A DNA stretch of 20,670 nucleotides from Chara braunii (Eukaryota > Streptophyta > Charophyceae > Charales > Characeae), in the NCBI GenBank assembly GCA_003427395.1, contig BFEA01000412.1:1049038-1069707 (forward strand), given 5' to 3'. A program made the translations under genes and the position numbers. Position 1 is the stretch's first letter. The number at the start of each line of letters is the position of its first letter. The notes beneath the pieces are model-generated. The model was not told the DNA's origin and did not search any database. It saw nothing but the letters and a program-made list of their open reading frames with translations. This document shows positions 1 through 9,233 of the stretch, piece by piece.

Positions 1-33
1 AAAAGAAAAAAAAAAAAAAAAGAAAAGAAAAAA

Positions 34-65
<32 letters not shown>

Positions 66-67
66 AA
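1..67. repeat. A-rich / (GAAA)n microsatellite
   Basis: Poly-A with scattered G passes into a clean GAAA tetranucleotide run of about eight units ending near 66. It is a simple sequence repeat with no coding signal; the window start cuts it. Confidence 0.95.
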
Positions 68-114
68 CGGCCATGTGCCTCACTGAACTGCTACAAAAAT
101 CCAGCCCGAGTTTC

Positions 115-213
115 AAACTGCCAAAACGCAGTTTCAACTGCAATTGAAACTCAGGCCCTGACTAAACTGCTAAAACGCAGTTTCAAATGCAATTACAAAC
201 TGCAACCCTGACT
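115..213. repeat. Two-copy tandem repeat, 49-50 bp unit
   Basis: Two adjacent copies, 115-163 and 164-213, both begin AAACTGC, share AAAACGCAGTTTCAA and end CCCTGACT. They differ at a few bases and one small indel. A related word (AAACTGGGCAAAACGC) recurs near 431-446, so this is probably part of a larger degenerate array. No function can be assigned. Confidence 0.7.
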
Positions 214-267
214 GCACCGTAGTTTTCTCTTTCTTTTCTTTTTTTTTTCCTGCGGGCGGTGGCCACG

Positions 268-338
268 CCTGAGATGCCTTGGCCACGTTTCTTGTTGTTT
301 TTTTTTTTTTTTTGCGGTTGTGGCCGAGGCATCTCGGC
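268..338. repeat. Inverted repeat with poly-T spacer
   Basis: Arms of 19 bp at 268-286 and 320-338 are reverse complements with about three mismatches (core GAGATGCC versus GGCATCTC). They flank a T-rich spacer of 33 bases. Could be a small foldback element or its remnant; no target duplication is evident. Confidence 0.5.
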
Positions 339-1432
339 TGTGGGCACGCCCAGATGCGTCGGCCATGCCTGAGGCCAGAAAGCTGAGTCCCTGAGTCCCT
401 GAGGCCAGAGGCCTAGGGGTCCTTTGCTGTGAAACTGGGCAAAACGCGGTATTTTTGCTGGCAAACTATGGGAACCCGATAAAGCTGCAAAGAAACCTCT
501 ATTTTTGCAAATCAAACTTCGAACGGGCGACGTTTTTGCTGCCAAACTTGGAAGGAGCAATATTTTTGCTATTAATCCTTATTTTAATGGAGCACCATTA
601 TTTGCGCCTTTTTACTGTGTACCAGTGTTTTTCTTATTCTTATTCTCCAACCCCTCTTCTTCTTCTTCTTCTTCTCCTCTACAAGTTTTAATGGTTGATG
701 CTAATTGCACCAGTTTGCCAAGTCACTCATGAGCTCTGAGTCGGTCTACAACCTGCACAGGCTGTTTCTTTGACTCTTCCTGCTCTGCTCTGCTCGCCAC
801 ACCACTGCCGAAAGCCGACGAAAGGCAAAAAAATTCAACGGCTGTCAGAACAAATTCGACAGCGGCGAGCCTCCATTCTACAGTTTGCCCCCCTTTAGCC
901 ACACAGCACTGTAGAGTGGACGCACTTGAGAATGCAATCCAAGATGGAAAAAGACCAACGCGCCTGTCAGTGAGGGTACGACAAGCATTAGTCCATCCCG
1001 ACCTTACCCCCACTCACCAAATTTCGAAGAGAAATCGATGGCGCAGCCGAGGACTGTCGAAAGCGTTGGGGTAGCAGGAGGCTGGGTGGGGATTCAACAA
1101 CTTTCGACAGGAGGTGCGGTGTCGAGAAACATTCTCTGACAACTGGCGAATTTTCTTTCTCCGACTTCGACAGCCTGCGTGGCGAAGAGAAACTATCAAA
1201 AATCGCATTTTCGACAGTGGTGTGGCGAGGCCCTAATGGAGTGAGACCCAAAGTCGCGCCTTTCCTTGCGACCACCACTACCTTTCACAGGCAAACTCAA
1301 AACACCAATTTTCCACAATCCGCATTGCATTTCTTCCCGTGAACAGTGCTGCGAGACCAAAATGGCTGGCGGCGCATTGCCAAGCCTAGAAAAGAGAAAT
1401 GTTGAGTTGGCACTTCGGGAAAGCTTGGCGCA
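339..1432. other. No gene seen; scattered TTCGACAG motifs
   Basis: This stretch has no convincing coding region. Open frames are short, overlap on both strands and show no domains. The only structure I see is the octamer TTCGACAG at 855, 1103, 1166 and 1210 and its reverse complement at 1054. Three of these are followed by a similar GTG-GGCGAG-type context. This resembles subterminal motif clusters of DNA transposons, but no terminal repeats were found. Confidence 0.4.
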
Positions 1433-1478
1433 GAGTTGGTTTCTTTTTTTTTCTTTTTTTTTTGGCGGAGTTGGTTTC
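1433..1478. repeat. T-rich tract between 11-bp direct repeats
   Basis: GAGTTGGTTTC occurs at 1433-1443 and again at 1468-1478, enclosing a T tract interrupted by one C and followed by GGCG. The exact 11-bp flanks look like a target-site duplication around a tail-only insertion (poly-A on the minus strand). Slippage duplication is the alternative. Confidence 0.5.
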
Positions 1479-1560
1479 TGCCTGGACACTCAGTTGGTAA
1501 GGCACGCAAGTGGCATTCAGGAGGTCGTAGGTACAATCCCCATTGGCCTCATGTACCTTC
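1479..1560 (+). repeat. Probable tRNA-derived SINE head
   Basis: ACACTCAGTTGGTAAGGC (within 1484-1503) resembles a tRNA D-arm / RNA polymerase III A box. GGTACAATCCC at 1530-1540 resembles a B box (GGTTCGANNCC). The start-to-start spacing of about 46 bases is right for a tRNA. The remainder does not fold as a proper tRNA, so this reads as the head of a SINE or a tRNA pseudogene. Its non-tRNA body would run right into 1560-1830, which has no gene signal; the 3' end is not defined. Confidence 0.45.
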
Positions 1561-2340
1561 CTGGGCATGCTTGGCGCCCGCCACCTAGAGATTGACCACT
1601 GGATCCCCCGATCGGCATTGAACAGAGTCTGCTGATGTTCGTAGGGGAGGGGACCACCACCTGAGGGGAGGCACAGGGATTGGTCCTGTTGGCATGGTCC
1701 TTGATGCTATCGGTTGTCCCCTAGCCGGTATCGCCCACCTGCAGGTCAGGAGCAGCCCCCGCATGTTCTCTCGTGAACACGGTTCTGGCTGCGACGGGGT
1801 TCCCCATATGTCTACAATTAGGAGTAGTGGTAGGTAGGTAGTGTGAGGTGAAATTGGGAGAAGAACATAGCTTTTTCTAAAAAAAAAGAAAAAAAAGAGG
1901 TTCAGAGGTAGTGGAGGTTTCCTATCATCCTCTTTTGTGGTTTCTTGGTGTTTTTTGATGATGAAGCAGCAATATACTTTTTCTTTTTTCTTTTTTGGGA
2001 ACATGCTCCAATCTATTAATGCGGAGGGGCACGTGCTGGGAACCGGGCCCAGCTTCCCATCCTTGAGATACCGCGGCCATTACCCAGCTTCGGCTAAGAA
2101 AGACAACTGTGTAATCTACACAAGAACACTAAAATTCACATCCATACACAAAGACACGTTGTAGACAGCAAAATTGCTGTGGCGTCACAGCAACGAGTCA
2201 AAACAAATTGTGAAGGAGCATCTTCTTTTCTCTGTTTCTTCCCTTTTTGGTGGCGGTGAGCGAGCCACCTGGACTGTGCACTAGCCCTGCGGATGACTCA
2301 AGTCTATTGATGGAGAGCAGCGGCAGCTGAAACTGGGTGC
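1561..2340. other. No gene seen
   Basis: The left part may be the body of the tRNA-derived repeat. The rest contains short A and T tracts (1879-1898, 1978-1997) and a small GC-rich palindrome around 2036-2060. No coding region or RNA gene is supported. Confidence 0.4.
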
Positions 2341-2449
2341 TACCGTCTCCACCCAAATAGAACGTCCAGTCATTATAGCCGTATCTGGACTGAAAATTGC
2401 ACCAAATACGGCTATAATGACCAGGCGTTCTATTCGGCTGAAGACCGTA
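2341..2449. mobile_element. Foldback MITE, TA-flanked (family A, copy 1)
   Basis: This 109-bp segment is a near-complete hairpin. Arms of about 48 bp pair, with cores CATTATAGCCGTAT and ATACGGCTATAATG. Both outer ends are TA (2341-2342 and 2448-2449), as expected for a TA target duplication of Tc1/mariner-type (Stowaway-like) elements. A second copy with the same core lies at 11011-11123. It is too short to code for anything and would need a transposase supplied elsewhere. Confidence 0.7.
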
Positions 2450-2486
2450 GGTGGAAAACAGTTCCAGGCACACTGGCAGTCACTGT

Positions 2487-2528
2487 GGCAGCTGATTTTT
2501 TTTTTTTTTTTTTTTTTTTGGCAGCTGA
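2487..2528. repeat. Poly-T(24) between exact 9-bp direct repeats
   Basis: GGCAGCTGA at 2487-2495 recurs exactly at 2520-2528, with 24 consecutive T between. This is the arrangement left by insertion of a bare poly-A tail with target-site duplication. It matches the case at 1433-1478. Confidence 0.6.
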
Positions 2529-2550
2529 GTAATCTCAAGGACCCTGATCA

Positions 2551-3081
2551 GGAGGGAGATCCCACTACGCACCTGAGTGGAGTAGCAGACACGGTGTGTG
2601 ACTCCAATGCACCGCGGATCGGGACGGCAATCAGCGGTGTGTTTTTTTTCATATTTAAGGGGATGGGTATGTATGTATTTCCGTGGCACCCTATTGGTCG
2701 GGCTTGCTTCTTTTTTTGTTTTGAAGGTCCTAGAGGGGTCCCCGATGTGAGTGAAAATCATGACGGTTTTTTTCGTTCTGATTTTCACGTAACTTCCACT
2801 TACCTTTTGGAGGGCGCCCTCGCAGGAAAGAAAGGCCAACAGCTAAAAGTTTCGGCCTTTGCTATTATGACAGGATGTCAGTTCGTGTCAGACTGTGTGC
2901 GAATGCTGAAGCAGCGGTGCTTATTGGTCGGCTGGGGCACCCGTCACTGGAACGCCCTTGGTTACCACGATTTTTTTAAAGTTTTATGTTCACGGAAAGG
3001 ATGCCACACGATGTCGCCCGCACGTCGCGCACCCGTCACACTACACCACATACGGTTACCTGGGTAGTGGGATCTCCCTCC
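2551..3081. mobile_element. 531-bp element with 18-bp perfect terminal inverted repeats
   Basis: GGAGGGAGATCCCACTAC at 2551-2568 is the exact reverse complement of 3064-3081. Similarity weakly extends outward (CCCT on both sides) and inward. A nested perfect 10-bp inverted repeat lies at 2751-2760 / 2779-2788. One open frame covers 2417-3067 on the plus strand, but it runs through poly-T and has no recognisable domain. Probably a non-autonomous DNA transposon; no target duplication is clear. Confidence 0.55.
2751..2788. repeat. Perfect 10-bp inverted repeat
   Basis: GTGAAAATCA at 2751-2760 pairs with TGATTTTCAC at 2779-2788 across an 18-base T-rich loop. It lies inside the 2551-3081 element and may be an internal hairpin of it. 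Confidence 0.6.
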
Positions 3082-3238
3082 AGGGCTTGGCTGCCATGCT
3101 TGACCAACCCATCTTCTCCCAGACCTATTTCTACTGGAGACCTGACTCAGAGACCCAACCATTGGTTCCCATAGGACACTAAAACAACCTTCCCAGCACT
3201 ACTTGTCCCCTTGGAATTAAAAAATGCACCAATAGATA

Positions 3239-3689
3239 GCACTAGCGGTTAATGGAAGGCAAAAAGTTCGGTTTTTTTTGCCGCGTCGCAAGAAGCAATG
3301 TTGTCGAAACTTTTGCGAACAAACTATGCAGGGTCATAATACAAACATCAAAAAACCAATAAGGCAAAACAAAAACGAAAAAATCAAAATCAAGAGTACT
3401 ATAAAACCCTTTTCGGAGTAGCTTTCGGAGTTTGCCAAAGCTTTTTTTGAGTTTGGTGTTTTTGCTAAGTTTTTTGCTACTGCTCCACCAAATAGGGCAA
3501 AACTGAATACAGATATACCCTAAAGCACATACATAACAGGTAAAAAGAAAAACCGAGAAAAAAGTTAAAATTCAGGGAAATATGGCAGTTTCGGTGAAAC
3601 ATTTGCTGTTCGCAAAAGTTTCGACAACATTGCTTCTAGCGACGTGGCAAAAAACCCCGAATGTTTTGCCTTCCATTAACCGCTAGTGC
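3239..3689. mobile_element. Foldback DNA element with 83-bp terminal inverted repeats
   Basis: The arms 3239-3321 and 3607-3689 are reverse complements with about six mismatches in 83 positions, and the outermost 26 bp are identical. The termini read GCACTAGCGG...CCGCTAGTGC, so the ends contain CACTA/TAGTG as in CACTA (EnSpm) elements. The expected 3-bp target duplication is not present (TAG versus CAA outside CACTA), so the superfamily is open. The interior of about 285 bp is A/T-rich and noncoding. Clearly a non-autonomous element, probably fairly young given the arm identity. Confidence 0.8.
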
Positions 3690-3784
3690 AAATTCTAATA
3701 AGAATCTGAAGATGATGCTCAGCCAAATGTTGCTTGTTTTGTGCTGTTGCATCACATAGTTTGTTTTCGGATTTTTTTGATGAC

Positions 3785-3940
3785 TTTTTTTTTTTTTTTT
3801 TTTTTTTTTNTAGGTTGTTGGATCGGACGTCCGGGACCCCCCTGACCGTCTGGGATGTCTGACTGGACGTCTGGTCGGACTTCCGACTGGACAGGGGTTG
3901 TCCGACCTAGCGCAAAAAAAAAAAAAAAAAAAAAAAAAAA
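3785..3940. repeat. GC-rich GGACGTCC block between poly-T and poly-A
   Basis: A poly-T run to 3809 and one N (3810) are followed by about 100 bp rich in GGAC/GTCC words (for example TCGGACGTCCGG). A poly-A run to 3940 follows. The block starts TAGGTTG and its reverse complement starts GCGCTAGGTCGG. It may be a foldback or retroposed element whose homopolymer flanks are tails. No gene. Confidence 0.4.
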
Positions 3941-4082
3941 GATCTCAGAAAAATCTGGAAAAAATATATGTTATGTTACATAACAATACAAGCAACTTTT
4001 GCCTTGGAGTCATGTTCAAATTTTCAGTCAATCATTAGTTAAAAATCGAAAACCGAGAAAAAAATATATTTTTTTTTTACGA

Positions 4083-4180
4083 TTTTTTTTTTTTTTTTTC
4101 CCCGGACAACGGGGGTACCGGACGTATGGGGGAGACGTCCGGGGTAGACGACCGGCCCCCAGACCATTGGTAACCTAGTT
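4083..4180. repeat. Second GC-rich GGACGTCC block beside poly-T
   Basis: After a T tract, 4101-4164 is again rich in CCGGAC and GACGTCCGG words, and the block ends with CCTAG before another T tract. Word content, the CTAGGT end (reverse strand) and the homopolymer neighbour match the block at 3811-3912, so the two look like diverged members of one repeat family in the same orientation. Confidence 0.35.
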
Positions 4181-4849
4181 TTTTTTGCTTTTTCGAAGTT
4201 TTTCGTACAGGGGCGTACAAGACGTACAGGTTTCCGTACAATTGATATGATATAGTTGATATGATGCAAATAAAAGACAGTCGAAATCCAAGTCAAATCC
4301 TCTCAACTTGAATAGACAAAAAACGAATCAGTTCAAACGAATTTCGAACAGATACACCTGCCGGTGTCTCATCAGGGGGATTCCACCATACTTCGTCCCT
4401 CATCGTCATCAACAATACACTAACCCACTCCCGTTCCCATTTCGCAACAACGAGTGTAGATGTTCCATGGGTCCGTTAGAACCGGAAAGGGAGTCCAAAC
4501 TGATTGTACATCCTATATATGTCTACACCTATTGCTGATAGAACACAAAATGCGAAAAAAACAATAGTCCTGATGACTACTGCGACGGGTCCACCTCGCT
4601 CGGTACACCCGTGCCATTGGTCCTTGTCCGACACAGGACCCGGGTCCACAGTCAAAGGTCGGCCCCACCAGACAGTTCAAGGAGTCGGTACTGGTTCACC
4701 TCAAAACCAAGGCCTATACTGGGCTGTTCGGTCAGCCGAAAAAGTACCAGACACACCCTATACTGCCATTGGCAGAGCCATGGCACCCCACTGCGCCGCC
4801 ATCGCCTGCCACGTGGCGAATCCTAGTGTTTATACCACAGGGAAATGAC
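4181..4849. other. No gene seen
   Basis: Open frames here are short and overlap in several phases, without recognisable domains. A small inverted repeat (GGTCCTTGTCCGACACAGGACC) lies near 4619-4640. No coding or RNA gene is supported. Confidence 0.4.
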
Positions 4850-5052
4850 CCCCCGGGTAGCTTAGCAAGAATCGAAATCTTATAGGCCTGCCACGTGGCC
4901 ACCCCAATTTGAACGCAAAAATCCGTCCGAGCGGCACCGCAGGCACGTATNCCCCCGGGTAGCTTAGCAAGAATCGAAATCTTATAGGCCTGCCACGTGG
5001 CCACCCCAATTTGAACGCAAAAATCCGTCCGAGCGGCACCGCAGGCACGTAT
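4850..5052. repeat. Exact 101-bp duplication split by one N
   Basis: 4850-4950 and 4952-5052 are identical over 101 bases, separated by a single N at 4951, with another N at 5053. Further single N bases follow at 5064, 5069, 5074, 5077 and 5097. Identical copies bounded by N at a typical read or k-mer length point to unmerged contig ends, not biology. The unit includes CCACGTGG. Confidence 0.85.
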
Positions 5053-5363
5053 NTTTAACTAGTNAACANCATTNATNACCCTCAATAGAGGGGATTNACT
5101 GCCCACCCAAGCATGAATTCATACCCTGCCCTGAATTGCTCATCCACCACCCAAAAAGCATACAGCACCATGAGCAGAAGGGGCAATCAGAGCAGGCCTC
5201 CCTAAAAGCTAAAACCTAATAGCCAGTGGTGGAACCCAAATGAACCACACACATAAAACTCTGTAGCGCCGCTTCCTCCGGCACTGCCTTCCCCGCCACC
5301 TGCCAAGAAACCAGACATCACGTTTGCAGGCCCTAACAAGTCATACACTGTTGGCACGTGGCC
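5053..5363. other. No gene seen; low-quality bases at the start
   Basis: The first 50 bases hold several isolated N. The remainder is C-rich plus-strand sequence without a long open frame, RNA motif or repeat structure that I can support. Confidence 0.4.
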
Positions 5364-5725
5364 AACCATTCAAACAGAGCTCTCGCCCTCCCCGCTGGTC
5401 GTCAACACGATTGCAAAGGAGAGAGGACACCGGGGACGAGAAGGGAACAGATGTGGCAAAACAATCCAATATCTATCCCACCCCCTAGCGCTCCCATCCC
5501 ACCCCTAGCTCTTTTTTTTTTGTCTTAAAAAAAAATAAAAAATAAAAAAATCCGGTGGCTGCTAGGGGTGCCGCTATCAACAGACACCTCTAGCACCCCC
5601 GGGAAGTCTCCATCTATTGGTGGGGTCTCTCCCCCATACCCATCCAATATGTTGAACGAACCATTCAAACAGCCCTCTCGCCCTCCCCCCGGGTCGTCGA
5701 CACAATCGCAAAGGAGAATGGACAG
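5364..5725. repeat. Diverged direct repeat, about 67 bp, two copies
   Basis: 5364-5430 and 5659-5725 share AACCATTCAAACAG, CTCTCGCCCTCCC, GGTCGTC and GCAAAGGAGA in the same order, with scattered substitutions. The copies are 295 bp apart and enclose a T/A homopolymer stretch at 5512-5550. This suggests an old segmental duplication or two members of a dispersed repeat. Confidence 0.65.
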
Positions 5726-5759
5726 TCGAAGAGAGAAGGGGAAACCATCATTGTTGGTA

Positions 5760-5995
5760 TCATTGATGTTATTTTTGTTGTTGCTGTTGTTGTTATCATT
5801 GTTATTGCAATCTGGCGTGCACGAACTCACAATTTCCACGCTTATATCTGTGTCATGCGCAACAGTCGCGGTGTTGCACGCGCCCATGATCTCTGCTTCG
5901 TGGTTGCCGTTGGTGTTGTTGTTGTTATTGTTGTTGTCATCGTTGTTGCCGCTATTGTCGCGTGTTGTCATTGTTGTTGTCGCCATTGTCGCGTG
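5760..5995. repeat. GTT-rich (AAC) degenerate microsatellite with 31-bp tandem pair
   Basis: Many GTT/GTTGTT units give Asn-rich open frames on the minus strand. At its right end two 31-bp units, 5934-5964 and 5965-5995, are tandem and end in TTGTCGCGTG. Trinucleotide periodicity keeps frames open without implying a gene, though it overlaps the decayed frame below. Confidence 0.7.
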
Positions 5996-6443
5996 CGCCC
6001 ATGCTCACAATCCCCATGTTTGCTCCACAAGCCTGCACGCTTTGGTTGTTGTTGTTGACGTGTTTGTCAATAGCAAGGACGTCATCCACACAAGCTCGGC
6101 CCTCCTCAAGCTCGTCACAGGTGATGATGCTCGCATCAGTGTTATCCTCATCTTTCGTCTCTAAGTGCAGGTACCACTCCTCCTCCAGCGCTGCGTACAC
6201 ATCCTGCCCCTCCTCGAAGATGTCATAGCAGCACCGCTTCAGAGTCTCCTCCTGATGACCATCTATGAGACCATCCTCCAGCTCCCCGACGACCTGCAAC
6301 ATATTCGTCATCCCTTCCTAAAACGGCGGGTTCGATGAAGCTGGCCCCCCACCAACTTCGAATCGAGCTCCCAATTGTGATCGCAGTTCATCCACCATCA
6401 CCTGTAAGCGATATCGAATAGATGAGAGCCACTGGGCGGCTCC
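5952..6443 (-). pseudogene. Decayed minus-strand reading frame, unknown product
   Basis: Reading leftward from 6443 the frame is open to a TAG at 6320-6318, then open again in the same phase to 5952 (119 codons from the ATG at 6311). Composition is protein-like: an upstream segment with VDELRSQLGARFEV, then an acidic, mixed stretch (EEGQDVYAALEEEWYLHL), then an Asn-rich tail where the frame enters GTT-rich DNA. An overlapping frame (5986-5525) continues the Asn-rich part, suggesting a frameshift in the repeat. TTACAG just before the upstream ATG (6398) could be a splice acceptor. I do not recognise the family; the stop and low-complexity tail argue for a gene fragment or old repeat-encoded protein. 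Confidence 0.35.
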
Positions 6444-7490
6444 TCACTGCTTATCTCGCATTGAAGCCATCTGCACCTTTGAACCGCCTCGAAATCCGCG
6501 CCGACGAACTCCCACGCTTCCCTGCCAATCCCAGATCTAACGGGGCTGCCACGTCAGCGTCGCCGCGGACGTGGGGCAAGACACGTGGCTCAAGCTGCCC
6601 CTCATCAACCTACGCGGGCGCCCGATCGCGTGGAGGGCAGCCGGGCCCTGCCGGCTGCGACCACGCGGAGTGTTAGCGCTTGTCAGCGGTGCATTGGTCT
6701 CGGTGCTCTTGACTTTGCACATTTGGTGACATTCTCGTTTCGCACCAGTTAGGGTAGCAGTAGGAAATTCAGTTAGCGCTGGGCATGTTTTTTCCCAAAT
6801 TTGTAGATATGTCCCTCACGAATCTCCACTACATGTAGGTTTGAGACTCTCGGTTAGCCCTCAACCAAACAAAATTACGAATCTACCCTACCTACGGTAC
6901 AGCCTCGACAGAGAGAGGCTACAGGCGACCAGAAAATAGCAAGTCATTGCACTGTTGGGTTACAGGGCAACACGCCTCACCCCAGCTCCGACCAGCATCG
7001 TCCCAGCAGCAACCCTTGGTTGTCCCTTGGAATGCCCACCCCAAAGCATTCCCATATCTCTCGACCAGGCCTTACACTCCTGCATCAATAGGTTACAGGG
7101 CAACACCCCAGTACCGGCCAACGTCTTTCTGGCATCGAACATCCGCAGATCACTAAGTATAACAGCAATGGGCCCCCCTAAAATGAGTTGCTAGAAGTCC
7201 TCAGAATCACAAACCATTTGTAATACCACCACCGACAACCATGAACTGTGATGAACAAACCTTTTTTTGAGAAAAATTGAGAGGACCTGGGAACATCCTT
7301 TGATGGTCATGAAATGGATATTAATGAAAACTTACTTCTGAATCAGCAATATTCCCCCAAAAGAAGGAAAAGTCAAATAAATTAATGAAATAATTATTTT
7401 GAAAAACCTATAACCCCTGAAACAGACAAACAAACAAGACAAGCAGAACAATCCTGCCTCCATCATCGAAGGGAAGAACCTCAGGCTGAT
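6444..7490. other. No gene seen; one repeated 16-mer
   Basis: There are only short open frames without domains. The 16-mer GGTTACAGGGCAACAC occurs at 6958-6973 and 7091-7106 with weakly similar downstream sequence, so a roughly 133-bp period duplication is possible. The right part (7260-7430) is A/T-rich. Confidence 0.4.
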
Positions 7491-7890
7491 CCACGTGGAG
7501 TTAGCGGCCAGTGGCTGGTACCCGCCGAGATACTCAGCGCCAATCGCATCCACCACCAACTCCTCCATTTGAAGCACATCCATCCTCCCCAACTCCGTCC
7601 TCGTAAAGAACTCCAGAGAACCTCATCTCGGCAGGGACTAAGCACCATCATCACCCTGAAATGTTTTGCCCCCACAAGAATTTCAGTCTTCATCCTCAAG
7701 GAGGTGAAACAACACTACCACCCAACGCTAATTGCGCCAGAGTTCGCCCGCATCAGCCAGTACCCATCAGACAGCCTAAACTACCCCACGCCAATCGCAT
7801 CTAATAAGAGACTCCCCGTAGCCGGTACCCATCCCGCAGCCCTATTCCATCCCCCTCTCCGTCCTTGCAAAGAATCATGTCATGCCCTTT
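7491..7890. repeat. Degenerate direct duplication, about 250-bp period
   Basis: The words CGCCAATCGCATC (7539 and 7789 regions) and CTCCGTCCT-G-AAAGAA (7584 and 7858 regions) recur in the same order, with GTACCC words nearby. Between them the copies are much diverged. Minus-strand frames here (for example LVVDAIGAEYLGGYQPL at 7500-7560) look mildly protein-like, but none is long or recognisable. Confidence 0.35.
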
Positions 7891-9189
7891 GCCCCTTACT
7901 TCAAAGCAGGTCCCCAAAAACTCCACAAGATGCTCCACTTGACTATCCGTTTTTATCAAGAAATAAAAGGATTAAGAAAACCATATACACGTTTCAGCGC
8001 CTACTATTCCCACCAGAAGAGGGGAAGGGAGGGAAAAAAACCACCCTCTCTCCCCATAGAAACGCCAGCACCTATTCAAATCTCGGTTGCATGTACAAGG
8101 CTCACAAGAACCAAACGGATTACTCCTCTCCCCCAAAAAACGACCTCCTGTCTGATCACTGCCTCCGCGGGGAGGCGCCCCCTCACCTCCCAACCCTAGT
8201 TCAGAACAACCCCCTAAATACCAATCCTGCTCCCTCAGCTGCATACAGTAACCCCTAAAGTATGCCCCGCAGAGCAGAAGATCCTCCTTCCCTTCTGCCC
8301 CACCCCCTCCAAGTGAAACAGCCCTTCAACATCTCACCATGCTGGCATCAGCNCCCCTTGTCCTCTCTCCCCAACCGCCATAGCTGATCCGACCCAAAAA
8401 GCAGTGTGGCCCAGAAAGGGACAAACCCTCAATACCGCCCCTCCCTCTCAAAGATCACAACCCCCACCCTGTGTAACCCTTGCAGGGAGGGGCTCCAGCC
8501 CTTAATGAGATAATTCCATTCAGCACCTATGACCCACATCACAAACGGAGACTTAATTATGACATGTTCCTTTAGAATCCCAAAACCATAGAAGATTCAA
8601 TAGCCAAAAACAGATAGGGGCAATTTCCAGCAACAGATGGAACACTTTTGGAGTTACCGGTACATAGAGTAGGAAACACGAAAAAGATACGGTCAAAAGT
8701 AAGGGCCATGCATAGGAATGGCTATTTGGACATCAGAACTAAGTCCAATTTTTAAAACTTTACCCAATTAGGAGGACACTCCTTAAGAATGACAAGTTAG
8801 ACATCTGAATTAAATTCTGATTTTCGACCCTCAACATCACAAAATCAAACTAAGAATTGGATATCAGGTTCACAAATTAGGTAACATAGAGTTGGAAATG
8901 CATCTCAAGCTAAGACGAACCATCTTCCAAATCGGATTAGAAGTCATCTTTAGTGATAAGAGCAATCGGTTTACGCACCTCAGTCCAAGAATATTGCTCA
9001 GATCAGGATCTATCAGTTAGAGAATACAGAATCAGGGGTTACTGTTTTGAAGGTTAAGATAAGGAACACAAAGGCTAGAATTAATCCATCGGAGATATCA
9101 GATTATGAATTGAAATCCAAAACGCAGACAATCTAACGACGAACTAAGAATCTATGAGTCAATGAGTCAGCAGCCCAGCCTGTCTCCCT
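7891..9189. other. No gene seen
   Basis: C-rich plus-strand sequence to about 8500, then A/T-rich sequence with frequent stops in all frames to about 9150. A single N lies at 8353. I find no domain-bearing frame, RNA gene or terminal repeats. Confidence 0.4.
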
Positions 9190-9233
9190 CAACAGGACGA
9201 GAGGTTGGCATCAACAGGGTGAGAAGTTGGCAT
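9190..9233. repeat. 22-bp tandem duplication
   Basis: CAACAGG(AC/GT)GAGA(G/A)GTTGGCAT occurs twice head to tail (9190-9211, 9212-9233) with three differences. Confidence 0.8.

Noticed and set aside
4850-5052. A biological tandem repeat containing CCACGTGG
   Set aside because: Copies are exactly 101 bp, identical and bounded by N, which fits an assembly artefact better.
5525-5986. Asn-rich minus-strand frame
   Set aside because: Open because of GTT trinucleotide repetition; its C-terminal half crosses A/T homopolymers. Kept only as a possible continuation of the decayed frame at 5952-6443.
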